From the NCBI GenBank assembly GCA_008933995.1, contig WARS01000033.1, forward strand, positions 10,864,287 through 10,928,286: a stretch of DNA of 64,000 nt. The letters run 5' to 3'. The notes beneath the pieces were generated by a model. That model saw only the letters and a list, made by a program, of their open reading frames with translations. It was not told where the DNA came from and made no database searches. Source of the DNA: Datnioides undecimradiatus. Taxonomy: Eukaryota; Chordata; Actinopteri; Lobotiformes; Datnioididae. Shown here in pieces: positions 1-14,135 of the stretch (positions are counted from its first letter, which is position 1; the number at the start of each line of letters is the position of its first letter). Made by a program: the position numbers and the translations under genes.

Positions 1-2092
1 TGTTCAGCTCACCTGTCATCCCTTGACTCATTTACTTTCACTCTAAATAGCCACTTCAGCAGCTAATACATTGCCCAGGGGTGAGTCTGGCTGCTGCTGA
101 GTGCAATATTGTGTTTGTGTTTGCTTTTTAAAAGGCTGGTGCTATGTTAAAAATAACAGCCACTCCTTTTCCAGTACATAATTGCTGTCTAAGGAGAGGG
201 AAGGTAAAAAAAAAAAAGGGGGTGGGGGGAGAAGAAAACAATGAAGGACACGAGGCTGGATGTGATAGAAGTGGGAGAGATTTTAAGTAAATGGGGGGAA
301 GGAGTAGGCCAAACTCACTCTCCAAACTCCCAGTGGGTGCTTATGTTAGTGGGAACCCCATTAGCAACGATTAAAAAGCCATCGCACTAACAGCTTGTGA
401 ACCTAAATAATCACAGGATCCTGTTTCAGTGATGCCTCCCTCCCATTTTCTGATGAGCTGAGAGTGTTGCTGCTTTCACCTTGTGCTCCCTGAAGGACCT
501 GTAATTGCTATTATGTGTGTGGAGGAGACCTGGTCAGGGACCCAAGCTGTGCACTAGCTCTCACTGAGCTGAGACTCACTGAACCCCATGAGAGATACCA
601 AAAGCCGCCTAACACTTTGCACCAATCTTCTGCCCTACTCTTTCTCAGTGGCCTCTTCAATATCATTTGCCCCCACTGTGTGCTTGTGAAGCTTGCAGTG
701 TGTAAGTGATATAAAACAACTTTGCAACCTACCAGTACCTTTTGTATCCATCCCTAGAGCCAACACACAGAGGAAGACTGAAGTTGGAAATATCTGCACA
801 TGATTTTTTTCTTTGCTTCTGCCTCAATGAAAATCATAATAAAATTGAAAAATAAAAATGGAATGAAGACAGGCTGAGAGCTGTTTGAGTAGATACCATT
901 TCTTTGCCTGAATCCCCCCCACGGCCAGGCTTTTTACTGGTTGTTTGTGACCTTGTATAACCTCACACTGAACTTTCTCAAAACTCTCAACTCCATCAAC
1001 TCACACAATGTTCCATTAACCCACTGGCACACTTAGATACCTGCAACGCCACCGAGAGATTAATTATTTTGCCGAGAGTAAACTTAAAAAGGATGAAAGT
1101 AACACCCAAACCAATGATGAGATTCCAGGAGTGAGATCTGAGCCAGATTTCATAGCTCTAACTGATTGTAACAATATCACAGTTTTAGATGTCTATTAAC
1201 TAGGCGCATCTCCTTTGGCTGCTAAACTAGGTGGCCATCTTGTTCTATCCCACTGGCATCATTTGAGTTGAAAACATTGTTTGAATGCCAAAACTCTTCC
1301 TCTTGTTCTGCAGATAACGGTTGTATTTTGTGGGTTTTTCTTCATTCCATGAGTAGTCTCCTTAAGCCGTTCATGAATTGTATTTTGTAGCTTGAATATT
1401 TTTTTTTAATGGTTTAACCTCTAAATCATGAAGGATGAGGCAGATGAAAGCCTATATTTATGTCGGCACATCAACCCAACAAGACAAACAAAAAGACAAT
1501 TTGTAAGTTTGATGCTAAAAACTTTCCAACTTGCCTAGCCTTTTGTGTTGGTTTATTGCTTGTTTTTTTGTTTTTTTTTAACACTGAAAAAAACTTGTAT
1601 TTAGCGAACATCACTCAAACAGGAGTAATTATTGCATTTGTTGGGACACTATTTTCAGCTTGAGTGCTGACATTGGAGGACTATTATTACTGTTTAAGGC
1701 TAAGAAAAACGCGACATGATACAGAAAACAACTTTTGTATGGCTGCTTTTTACCAATTAAACCTTTCTGGTCCCTCACAAACTCAAACAAAGTGTTGAAG
1801 CAAAACAGGATCTCTTTTCTGACATTATTCTGGTCTACTCTGACGATTTTCAATAATGTAGCCACCCCTCAATTGAGCTGATCTGATGATGCAGACGTCC
1901 AGGCAGCGTGAGCGTAATGTGGTGAGAGGCGGGCAAAAGCTAATGGACATGCAGGAATTTAGGAGACCAGAGTTATACATCTTTCATGCTCCCCTAAGCA
2001 TGGCCCAATTTGAATATTTCTGATATGCTATTTATGCTCACTGCCGCAGCAGGGATGTGGAGAGTGAAACAGCAACAGAGACAGCTAGGGAG

Positions 2093-2094
<2 letters not shown>

Positions 2095-2139
<45 letters not shown>
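2095..2139. repeat. (TG)n microsatellite
   Basis: An uninterrupted TG run of 45 bases in intergenic DNA. Confidence 0.97.
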
Positions 2140-2143
<4 letters not shown>

Positions 2144-5100
2144 CAGAGGGCTCTGATGTGAACTGCCTATGTAAGGAAAAGACAGAGTTTGGTGCATCTA
2201 TTAAGTTAGCATAATAGACACAACCACAAAACCTGTTTCATAATTAAACAGAGATTTAATTTGAATTTAGAGTACCATCATCATGAAACCAAAATGAACC
2301 TGAAATCGCTGCATCCAGAAAGTGTTACATAAACTGGAAGCACTTTAATCTGAATTTGAACAGTTTACCAGGTAAATATTTCCCCTTTGACAACACATTC
2401 ATATTCAGCAATACTGTACTTATTTCTAGTTATTTCAAAGAGACAGTCATCACTGATGAAAAAATTACCATCTAGTACAGTTACCCTCAGAGCTATAAGT
2501 TCAATGCACTCGGTGTACTGTCTGATTACTGCATGCATCTGTCTAATTTCTTACTCTGGAATAAAGTTAAAAAAAAAACTGCACTTACAAGGCGTCACTG
2601 TAAATGAGCCTATACACTCTGCTGACATGTTTTGAGTAAAAAGTAAATAACATTTCAAATTAGTATCAAGACCTTTTTGTATATTGAAAGGATGAGTAGA
2701 GAAATCACATCTGATCCAATGATTCGGGAACATGCTTTTGAACCTGCATGCTACTACCGGGAGAACCTGTCTAAATGTATTTTTCAAGGTGGGTACTAGT
2801 AGGGTGTGGAGAACAGTTAGCTTAGCAATTTGAACATCCCAGGTGAAGGAATTTAACAGTTACTACAGCTTTGCACACACTCTTTTATTTACAAGGATAT
2901 CCAACCCTACAGCACTGTTGGCAATGCCACATTTAGAGGGATGACATCGACCTGAAGACAACAACACCCGGCCAAGAGCAAATTCATTCTGCATACTGCA
3001 GACCAGACAGGTCACCCATTTAACAACTAACCTTGTTGATGACTTGTAAGGAATCATAGAAATCATAGAAAAAACAAAAACAAATTATCATTAATAAAGC
3101 AAATGTATCCATCCACTAATACACTTAATAAATATATATTACAAAAGCAAGAGCTAATGCAAAATTAACATTCATGGACAAAAGAGCATGGAATAGAGTA
3201 AAGTGCTTTCTGCACCCTACTGCTTTAATATCTGGTGCCGTGATAAGTTTTACGCATGCTACTTTGATGACTAACTAATGACTTACCTTACATCACAACG
3301 TGCACAGTTCAATCTGGCTTTACACAGTGCTGTTAGTTGTAGTTTTAAGACATAACACTTACTAATCTATTTCAAATTGCCTAAAAGAACACAAAGGGCA
3401 GCATTAGATATTTTTAGGTCACTAAAGGCACAGTCTTGCTCAAAATTAATGCTTTCAAATCTGTCAGGAAATCTCAACAACGTGGATGAGCATGTATCTG
3501 AGTCATTATTGGGTATGGCAAACAAGATGTTCTGGTGAGGCTTGGAAACCAGGTTTGCTCAATTTACTCACTTCCCTGCGTCGGCCGCAAGCACATCAGA
3601 CTATTAGACGCCCCCTTTTTTAGTTCAATATTGATCGTAGGTGCCAATGCAGAGCCTCGCAGTAATTGAGTCTTATCTTGATGGTTGTAAGTTTAATGAG
3701 GTTGGCTATGGCCGTAGATCCCCGTGGGGTGGTGAAAGGGATGGATGAAAGGGACACAGCAGGGAAGCAGAGGAGGGAGAGAGGGATCGAGGGATGGAAC
3801 ATAAGCTTTCCTGAAAGAAGCAGGTCCAAGGCCTAACAAATGACTGTGACTCACTCACGCATTGGAACAATGGTGGAAAATCATCCACCAGTATTATAAC
3901 AACTCAGCCAGTGTGTCAGATCTCTGCTGTCATCTGTATTGGGTTGTTGTCAAAGAAGTGAGAGCACATGAAAGCAGTAGGCAGGCATTTTTTCTATAGA
4001 CAGGAAAAGGACTCCCAGGCCTCCAATACAGAGAAATGTAAGCATACAATGTATCAGAACTGCAAGAAGTAACAATACTGAAGGACAGCGTATATGTGAA
4101 CCTCTGCCTGCATAGTGAAAGATAGTGCACATCTTGTAGCCACATCTGATACTCCAAGATTGGAAATTGGCTTTCAGACATTGGCTGTTTGCCTTGCAAG
4201 TGATGTGAAATGATTCAATATGTCATTACATCGGATGTCTGGCCTTCATTTTCACCATAAATATTCCTTGCAAAGCTTGTTTTCTTTTGGCTTCTGCTTG
4301 CCATAAAAGCATATGCAGGTCTTGTGTTATATTTTCACTGGATGTACATATACAGCGAATGTATCCTACGCATTGGAAGAATAGTTGTCAATATACCAAG
4401 CACCACAATATGAGTCGTATTGTACTAGTTGATGTCTCTGCACTAGTAGAGAAACATAGTCTTTACCAGTCCAATGAAGACATTCTGCATTAAATCTAAA
4501 CATTTTCTAAAAAGCAATCTGAGCGCCAAGCAGTTCACTGGTTCACACTGAACAACACGTCTGCCAAAAGTCAATATCTGTTTTCATTTAGATTATTCGG
4601 AAAATCAATTGCCCATGAGGAGAAAGGGTTTAATGAGTTGAGATAACAAGTGCAATCCATTTCTCCTTGAATCTTCACAAAATGACCAGAGAAATGTTAA
4701 ATGCTTAGAGAAAGTGCAATTATTTGATCTCCCTATGGTGTTCTGTGTCTATATAATGTGAATTGAGTAGCTAAATATGTAGTAAACAGTGAAATGTCAT
4801 TATAGATCCTCTGATCATTGCCACCTATCAAAAACCCGCTGGTTTAACATGTCTGAACGTAAACAGGAAGCCTGAACATCTGAACTGCCTATTGGCCATC
4901 CTCTCAACCTGTGTTTTGACCCATAGACTTCAATCTCCAGTCATTCCCCAAGCCAAAACGAGGGCATCCATCCAGTGCACATAATGAGGAAAAGCAAGGC
5001 AGCGATGCATGAAAATGCTCAGAATGTCTAATTTATCTGATAGTAGTCAGCCATATCCTCCATGCTTCCTGTGGACAGCCACCAAGGGGCTCAGTGTCAT

Positions 5101-6808
5101 TTAGAGGTGAGAGCAGCATGAGCCAACCACAGAAAATATTACTTTAATTCAATGGATGTGATATGATTGACAGCCTCGAATTGCTTTGCTTGTGACCTTG
5201 GAGGACTGGTGCTCAGACTCAAGTTAGCATTTTGTGTGGGTGTGAAACTGTGGTCCCAAAGTCAAGAATCTTACTGATGCATCTCCTTGTTTGACTCTGC
5301 TTTATATTTTACAGACTAAAGACACTAAGTTTAAAGTATACATTCATATGTGTAAGAATAAAACAAGGAAGTGCTTTAAGTCCTTTAATTGTAGTTTACA
5401 TAAGGGAATGGTTGTGTGCATTAATTTTGGTGTAGAGGTGAAGGCACTGCTATTTGTCCAATGTCCAAATTAGGTTATCAACTAACAATGTTTTTCATTA
5501 CCAATGATCACTTTTTTTAATTAATTTTGATGAATTTTTTTCAATCCAGTCCACAAAATGTCAGAAATTAGTATAAAAATAGTGGCGTCTGTCAACAAAA
5601 CAGGATGAATTTTCCATTATGTAAGACCAAAGATGGCTCAAACCATGAAAAGGTTTAGCATTTTGCTTAATAAATGACTCAAACAAGACAATTATCAAAA
5701 GAGTTGTGAATTTTCTGTCAATCTACACAACTACACAATTAATAATTTCAGGTCTAGTCGTGTGCAAGAAGGAAAATGACATGCAACAGCTTTTGTTTAT
5801 GAATAAAAAAACAAAGTATATTTTCTGAAACGCTATCCTATCTATATTAGTTTGATTTTGGTGATAAGAAGATAGACTTTACTAAGAAATTTCATGACAG
5901 CATATATTTTTTGGATGAGATACTAGCATTCTTTCAGACTGGTCAAGAAAGGCACTTTGAGAGTAACTGGCAAAACTAAGTCAATTTAAGTTATTGGATT
6001 TCTCACATGCACCAAACTTCAGGCCTGTGTTTGCCCCGTTCTTGATTTTGCAGCCAATGTTTGGGGTCATCAGAGTTACCTCGAGAGTAAGACATCAATA
6101 ACTGAGCCAGCTGATACTTATTGAGAGTGCATAAGTATGCGACAATTTGACCTGTAACATCAGATGCGGAGTAGAGGTCCTTTGATGGAATGTGGAGGAT
6201 AATGTCTAAACAATTATTAAAATGGAAAAAACAAATTAATAGGGCATAGATACTGGACATGTATGTCTTGTTGGATATTGGACATGTATGTGTATAAGTT
6301 TGATGGACACTTTTCTTCACTGTGTTTCAAAGGACTTTAGATCCGAAGTAAACCAAAGCTACATGCTCATTGGGGAATTAAAATATTATATGAATATATG
6401 AAATTTTTTTTTCAATAAAAAAGATGAATCACCCACAGCTGGATGCTCAGACTACAGCTGATTTATTTTTCCAAAAGAGCCATTACCTAATCAGATATGA
6501 TATCAAATATGTTGAAATTTGTTTCTTTTTTTATCTTTTAAGAAAATAATGATTTGTTTGCTGTTGCTTTGGATAACTTTAACTTGTAATGTGTGGCTGG
6601 CACATCAAGGGACAGTTTCCTTTTCTTCTGCAACCAAAAATGGTGGCAGTGGTGACAGACAAGCTCTAGATGTCCACAGACAATTTTCTGTGTTCATGGA
6701 GTTCCCCCTATTTCCCTGAGTGACTGCCTTCTCTCCTTCTCACCCTCTGAATCATTCTTTTCCTCCTTCTTTCTCTGTCCTTATCTCACCACATACAGAG
6801 AAAACATG

Positions 6809-6844
6809 CACACACACACATACACACACACACACATACACACA
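6809..6844. repeat. (CA)n microsatellite with TA interruptions
   Basis: CA repeats broken by single CATA units. Open frames crossing it on both strands are artefacts of the repeat. Confidence 0.93.
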
Positions 6845-7333
6845 ACGAAGGAACATATGCTTGTGGTGCACTGAAAACATCTGTCCTCAGGAGAGTATGT
6901 CCCAATGGCCTCAGCCAAGTGTGTGTGGGCTGATGAGGTGAACATAATCTAAATGGTGTTCTGAGCGGCAGAGGCAGCACATGACACACACATACACACA
7001 CTCATGGCAAATCGTATCATCACACCCCCATTGTGGCATATGGGCCTTTCCAGAGGACGCCATTGCTCCGAAGGGGGTGAAAATATCGAGAATGAGTTGA
7101 ACCTCCACTGAGATGGGGGGTCACTGCCTTTCTTTGCAATTTTCTGTCCCTTTCTCTCAGGGGTCAGTAATTGAGCGTCGGAAATTGGAAAAATTGCCAC
7201 AAGTCGAAACAAAGTCACAAAACAGCTTTATTTTCCTGGTTATATATGAACTGGGAAAAAGCCAACTGGGAACAGATGAGTGGGCCAGAAGGTGGTTTTA
7301 TATCTTTCCATGTTTGCACAAAACACAAAACAA

Positions 7334-7384
7334 GTGTGTGTGTGTGTGCATGTGTGTGTGTGTGTGTGTGTGTGTTTGTGTGTG
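7334..7384. repeat. (TG)n microsatellite, interrupted
   Basis: TG repeats with one GCATG and one TTTG interruption. Three overlapping plus-strand frames pass through it as Cys/Val runs and are not genes. Confidence 0.95.
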
Positions 7385-10090
7385 CAGGTTGGCAGTCATT
7401 CAGTGGCAGTAATTTCCCTTGTCATATATAGTTGTGTTAGTAAAGATGCTCTCGCCGGTCCCTGAGCTGCTTTCCAAATGTAGAGCAAAGCATCTCCTGA
7501 CACTCTACTGCAGCGTGGTAGCTAAGTGCAACTTGTTTTCATCTTCAAGGACAAGGTGACCCCTTGCCATTGACACTAAAAAAGGGAAAAATTGAGAGCA
7601 TCTGATCTTCTGGGGATATTAAACAAGACAAATAGGCATCCCCCCCATCAGCATAACAACAAAGAAAAGTGTTTGATGCGATGTGAGAATATGGGAAAAC
7701 TTGCAGTTGTTGGCAATGACACTGAAGGACGCTTTGGTCAAGGCTGCATGTTGGCTACAAGTCACGCAGACAGTTAAATGAAAAGACATTCTTTTTCAGC
7801 GGCTCTGTTTTTGCATGCAACATGAAAAATTAAAGCTTGTATGAAGTTTGTATAACAAATTACCATGCAGTAATCTGAGATTTTTTTAAAGAGGCGTTAT
7901 AAAAAAGATAAACAGATCACTGGTTATTAGAAATGACAATGAGTATTCAGATATATATATCATTCACAAATTAAAACACTTGTCTTTATCCCAAGACTTC
8001 CAACCATATTGAAGACTTCTAATGACTACACTGCAGACTATACCAGTAGAGAGAGAAAACACTCTGATTTAAGTATCAAACAATTTATCATCTCAAAATT
8101 GAAAGATGAAAGTTTGACAGTAGATTTATAATGGACTTTGAATCTTGGAAAAAAAGATGCATTTTGAGATTCAACATTTTCACTTATCCCTTTTTAGAGG
8201 AACAATTTAATTTTGCTTCCTGCCCCCTTGGACTTGCTGATGTATTCATAGAAAACAATAAGCGCTCTTCCACATGCATACAGTCTGAATCTTGGCAATT
8301 TCTTTCCTCTGGCTTTGCAGTATCTACAGAAACGTAATCTGTGTGTCTGTATTAAAATTCATGAGAACAGATAAGACGGGACTTTCATTAGTATGGGAAT
8401 CTGAAGCTGGTACTTTGGGGGAAAGTAAAAAGCCAAATACTTTTAGCAGCTCTTTCTAGGATCCCATCTGAGGTCAGAAAAGTGAGGTCAAAAAAGTTTG
8501 GACTCCTAACACAGGTTTCACAAGATTACATGTGCCATTAGGAGTGGTTTTTGACAGATAAAAGCTATTCAAAACATTTTACCAAACATATTTTGGCCAG
8601 TAGAGGGCACTTAAAGCAAACAGTGAGACACAATTAATAGGAAATCACAGATTAACACGGGCACCTTTTAACATAATACAAATTATTGTCAGTAAATATT
8701 TTCTTTTCCATACAAAGAGAAAAATCATAATGAAACAAAGAATTAAGTTGTGTTTCAGTACAACAGAAACATGCATTTCTCAGTATATTTGATACATTTG
8801 ATACATTTTCCAAGCAACAGCTCATATAAATGATCTGTCTCCTTAGACACATCCATATAATAACTCATCCATCTAACCTGTAGGTGGCCACTGCAGAGCA
8901 ACAACATGTAACCATTTCTGATATAAGCTTTAATAACTGATAGTAATGTAATGTATTTAATCTACAACCCAAGTGACGAAGTAATGTATTTGACTGGAGT
9001 ACTACAAGCCAAAGCCATAGCACAACATCTCGCAGGAGAATGCAGTTCAAGATTGGAGAGATCTGCTGCTAACATTTAGTTTAGAGGGGGCACAATTGGC
9101 CTTTAATGTGCATTGTAGCCTATACCTGTCTGTTAACGTCATATAGGACCAGTCAATAGGCTCCAGGTTGACAAATTCCCCAAGTTCCCCTTTAACTTTG
9201 CTTATGTTTCCATAAACTCTGCTACATATTGCCAAATGCTTATTACCTAGTAGCTGGAGCTCCACCAACATTTATATTATTTGTTAATGAACGCAATTGG
9301 GTACATCAATAATCATTTACCTATCTGGTATCTCAACATCAACAGTTTTTATAGATTCTGAACTGTCCGACAACAGAAATATTAGGAGGGAGGGTGGCCT
9401 GGTTTGGTCCTTGTTCCACCGAAAAACTAGTAATCTGCAGGTGCCCACACTCTTTGTCAACAGCCTGCACTTCTGGCAGCGATACACCTACTGCTAATTA
9501 ATAGCGAGGACAGAAGTGGAGTGCCATGGTCCTCTCTGTTTTAAGCGTATGTCATGCTGTCACCAGAAATTTGTTTTGTGGCGGGGACTAGACTGTGACG
9601 GCAGGCTTCCTGACAAGGCTTCAGGCACTCCATTTCTAAGCACCAGCTGGTCACTTATTAGCTCTGGCATGCAATGGAAGTGCTATTGATGCACACCTAA
9701 TAGAGAAAAACAGCCTCAACTCCTGAGTCTATTTTCTTAGTCCATAGGCAAAGCTGGCAGACAGCAACAACCACACGTCCAATCATTATAAGTGGAACCT
9801 TGAAATATGTATGTGGAATGTATGTGGAACTACAAACTAGTGTTTTAATTACAATGAAAATGTCAACATCTGATCAACAAACTTTTAAAGAGCATCTCAT
9901 TATATCTATCTATCTATACCAGGTTTGAGGTTCTCTCATGCACATGTAAGCCTAAAGCAGGCAGTGAAAGCAGTGTTTCAAACATCAAATTCTTCTAATT
10001 ATACCCATGTGAATAAGACTGAATATAAACAGTTTTATTCCAAAGTAACAATAAAAAAATGTATGAGTGACAACTGCTCGGGAGCTCTGG

Positions 10091-10358
10091 ATGAAATTTA
10101 CCGGTCAGTCATAGTTGAACCCCTCCTCATGTGTGGTCACAAGCCTTTGGCAGTAACTGAAAGACTGATTTCACAGACAAGCAGCCAAGATGATCTTTCT
10201 CCACAGGGTGGCTGGTATAACCCTACGTGAGACTCAACAGTTTGGAAGGATGCTGATATCAAGCTGTTGCTCTTTTTTATTGAGAGGATACTAAGTTTGC
10301 CCCCTGGCTGCCTCCCTCTGGAAGTGTTCTGCGGAAGATCATTTGGAAGGAGAACAGA
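10091..10358 (+). mobile_element. Degenerate LINE ORF2 3'-end fragment
   Basis: The translated relic reads EIYRSVIVEPLL, CGHKPLAVTER, then after a frame change FLHRVAGITLRE and PPGCLPLEVF. This is the order of the conserved end of a widespread fish non-LTR retrotransposon polyprotein: a YRS...YGHE block, RRVAGLSLRER, then MPPGRLPLEVF. Frameshifts and stops make it non-functional. Neither the 5' part nor target-site duplications were identified. The family name is left open. Confidence 0.78.
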
Positions 10359-12931
10359 GTGAGAAGAGTGTTTGGGAATGTCTCAGAAGGATCTGGAGGA
10401 AGTTGTCTTGGGAAAAATATTTGGTATACTTGTTCACTATTGACCACAAAAAGCAACTCAAACAGGGATGCTTCCACTTCTTTCTGTGGCAATGGACAAG
10501 CACATAATTCATCTCAGGCCCTGTCTAATGTTAGAGGTCCAGATCACTATCTATCTGTAGGTTACTCAATAAAGAATTAAATTCATTGATAAGAAAAATT
10601 AATCTTTTTTTTCTGCGGAAGGCACAAATAGGTATTCTCTGGCTCAAACTTTGTCCACCACAAGTTATAACAACAATATCTTGCTAGATATGTTGTTGCA
10701 GTGTTTGTCGTTCTCCCCAGCTGCACTTGTGGAATGAGAGAAAACAACTAAAGACCAGCATCAAATCCAATCTATTGGTAAGTATCAAAGTAGCAACTCT
10801 GGGCAGCACACTAATTTTCCAAAACAAGATGGAGACTGTAATACCTTGCCACTTAGCAACTTCATCTGGTACATAAGGGCAAAATATCAATTGGATCAGA
10901 GGCAGGAGTACAATGAGATCATTTGCATTCTCTGCGTGATAATTTCCAGAAGACGTGGTGATATTTGATGTTGTCTCTCTGTTACATGGACCAAAACAGT
11001 CTGAAGTAAGGCAAACTGATGAATTTGCAATGTCACACCAAACATTTGGGCCGTGATAGTGCTCCTCAAGGATATTAGAGAAGTAGAGCAGGGGGTTTAA
11101 ATCAAATAGCTAGGCAAACACATTTATCAAGTGACTGCTGTTAATTTTGCTTATAGTGACACATCCCATACAGTTACAGTATCATCCTTCCATCCCATAG
11201 ACTGAAAATGCTATGCTAACCATGAACCCCCACTGGCTCATTTAATATGTAAATTTTGATTATTTAGTTTCTCCTGTAAGCTTGTTTGAGGCCTTGCCTT
11301 TCACCTGGCCAGCCCACTACCTCATTTTCTAGACATAGTTCCTGAGCTAGATGTGGTTCATGAGCGAGCCTCCACGCTTCACTTCTCCAAACCTGATCTC
11401 TACCTCTCGATCTTCCTCTGTAGCACACACAGTAACAAAGATCTGTGCCCTCGAACCAAACCCCACTGAGATGAAGTATGAGCACGCCAATAGAGCGGAG
11501 GTCTCAGGTGCATCTTGCGCTCTAGTGTCGGTGAAAAATGCCATAGAGATAAATAGCAGGAAAGAAAACCAGGAATGTGTGCAAGGAACAATATATGTGA
11601 GATAAAAGAGCACAGGTTTTATGTGTATAATAAAGAAAGGCAGTGGTGATGGCAGAAAAAGACGGGAGTAAATCTTATTTGAAAATCAGAAAGACAGGAG
11701 TCAAATACAGCACACAAACTGAGGCTCGGGCAGGTGGTCCACAAAGCCAAAGTCAAAGTAAAGACAGCTCTCAGTTACTTTCCATCAGTGTCGCCCTTCT
11801 TTCTCTTTCTCTCTCTGTGTTTCCACCAGCTGTTCTTTCTTTGCCATTTCATCCATTTTGGGATTAATTTTTTATCCAAAACCTTTGAGAAAACAAAATA
11901 TTAATTACATGAATCTGCTTTTTCTTTTTTTAAGAAAAAACCCTTAACTGAGTATCTTTTAAGACCATAGATTTTCTTTATCAACTGCTTTTAGGACACA
12001 CAAAAAAAACATTGTGAAACAAATCATAAATCAGCTAAGTCTGGGAGTTTATTAATTGAACAAATTCACTGCCATTTTTCAACATCAACTTTTTGTTTTT
12101 CTTACAACACAGTACTTTTGTCTCTATTTCCTTTCAGTCTGCCTTTGTTTGCTGTCTGTTTGTGTTTGTGTTGGCATTGTCCAACTTCTCTTTATGCCTA
12201 TCAATGCTTCTCTCCTTCTCTCATTCACTTCGTATCTCATCTACACATTGTTTCTCAATGGCTTGTCACTGTTTTCTTTTTTTTTCCTTTTTCTCTATCA
12301 AGACTCCAGTGCCACACAGGAATTTACTTGTTCAAACACAATGTGTGACTGCATCATCATCATCTCATCATCTCATCTTGTTTCCTTTATTTTTCCTTTT
12401 CCATTTCTGTTGATAATACATTATGCTATTATTTGTTTAGTCTAACCAATTCTTTGTATAAGAGATATGATTACAATAATATTTTATCTTATACAATAGC
12501 TACAAAATAATAATAAAAACAATAAAAAGCTTCCTGCTTCACTTACTTTTCTTCCCCACTGGCTTTCTCTTATCTTTTCTTGTGTCCCTCCCTCTCACCT
12601 CCCCCACCAGTAGCAGAAGTCTGAGAGGCTGAACAGCTGTGCTCACCTGCCAATCCAAACACAAAGTGATGGCACCTTTGAGGTGCAGGAGAAGAAAGAG
12701 TGGTCTTTCACATTCTCCTTCAATCTATTCCATGTTTAGTCATGTTCATTTGTTACACAGGAGAGTGTGAGGTACAATAAAAAAAATAAAATAAAAAAAA
12801 ATCACACAAGCTAGCTATTCCTAGGCACAACATACGAATGTAACAAAAGGGACAAACAATGTCAGGAGTTTAAACTGCTCTCCTGGCTGTGTTTGTGCTA
12901 TCTTTGTTTAAAATCCATCCAGTCAGTTCTC
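10359..12931. other. Gene-free stretch between two LINE relics
   Basis: No exon can be supported. It holds an 88-codon minus-strand frame at 11347-11613 overlapped by an 84-codon plus-strand frame, both unrecognised, and a T-rich tract at 12.05-12.44 kb whose long plus-strand frames reflect base composition. Confidence 0.55.
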
Positions 12932-13106
12932 TGTTCATCCATCACAGTCTGGTTTGGATCAGCCAGCAAAAAAGGACACAGGCAGACTACAATAACAGCA
13001 AAAAAAGAATCATTCAGCACACATCACAGTCAGGAAACATCTCAACATCACTGCAGATCCCTCACATCCTGGGCACAACTCCGTCTGGTAGGCCCCTACA
13101 GTGTTG
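12932..13106 (+). mobile_element. Degenerate LINE ORF2 C-terminal fragment (second family)
   Basis: Translation gives CSSITVWFGSASKKG, then a frame-shifted SGNISTS and PHILGTTPSGRPLQC. It aligns by eye with the end of another common fish LINE polyprotein, which I recall as SSITVWFGSATKKDK...RAGNISADPSHPGH...LLPSGRRYR. Only the extreme 3' part is present, as expected for a 5'-truncated insertion. Several indels indicate age. Confidence 0.75.
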
Positions 13107-13979
13107 GGCTCTCCTATTATGGCAAAACTCTTAATCCTTAAATATAATTCAGCTGGGGAAAAAACTTGATTACTTCTATTCTTATTATTATTATTGTTGT
13201 TGCTATCAGACTAAGACTTATTTAATACATCATGTGTATTAGAATTTGCCACCCCAGGCAATAGTACTGCAACAACTCAGGTAGATGTGCATCAAAACCC
13301 AAGCGGCAGCTGGCATGTTTTCACAAACACTGGCTCACTGCAGTTAGCTGAACTAAACGTGCCACAGCCTTAGAGAGTGAGCTTGGACAAAGACTGGAAA
13401 TGAAATGGCTGCGTGGGATCTGAAAACAAGGCAACACAAGAGCAGCATGGCGGAATGCAGAATAATCAGGTCATCTCTATTATCTTGTTTGTATAATCAC
13501 TGGAAGCTGAAATCATAATTGAAAATAAAATTGGATTAATCACCCAGTCCCACCACGGAACACTGTTTTCCAAAACAACTAGAAATACGAACAGTTCCTT
13601 TACACAGGCCTCGACATTGATGACTAGTTAAATCACTTACAGTCAAAAACTACTTAAATATACACTTATCTACAAATCAAATTACATATCTTAAAATTAC
13701 AGTTTTAACAAGCACATACATATGTAGTGACATTATACATTTATGTATAAAATCGCATTATACATTTACACGTTATACATTTATTTAGACAGATAGACAT
13801 CATAAAGCCAAAAAGCCAATCAAATTTCTTGTAAGTGGACACAAACTTCACGAGTAACCCTGATCCTGGCAATCAAAGTCACAAAACACATGCATCCTTG
13901 TGTCCCTCTCCATGGTCCTGAAATGTTTCAATACCATCTCCTTCACCATAACCACTAGGACTATGCAAGCACATAGAAA

Positions 13980-14135
13980 ACCTAAGGAATCATGCATGCA
14001 TCCTAGCAAACACCAAGAATAAGCAGAGCCTGTATCCTTCAGCACCTACCTACTACCACCCCAGCAACCACAGCACCTTGACAACCACCTTAGCAATGCC
14101 CCTCGACTACAACCAAGGAAATCACCTGGGCAAGC
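13980..14135. repeat. Degenerate AGCAACCAC-like tandem repeats
   Basis: Scattered units of the form TAGCAA(A/C)CACC and CAGCAACCAC occur every 10-20 bases. Comparable AGCAACC minisatellite blocks are common in fish genomes (memory). The copies are too diverged to define a unit length. Confidence 0.4.

Larger units (their letters stand above)
1..10090. other. Gene-free stretch, far downstream of rapgef6
   Basis: AT-rich DNA with microsatellites near 2.1, 6.8 and 7.3 kb. I read the open frames on both strands and none is flanked by matching splice sites or resembles a known protein. Most are short or run through simple repeats. No RNA gene was recognised. Confidence 0.6.

Noticed and set aside
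12056-12445. 129-codon plus-strand frame, the longest in the gene-free half
   Set aside because: It is a T-rich tract giving Phe/Leu/Ser/Cys runs in all three frames, as expected from composition.
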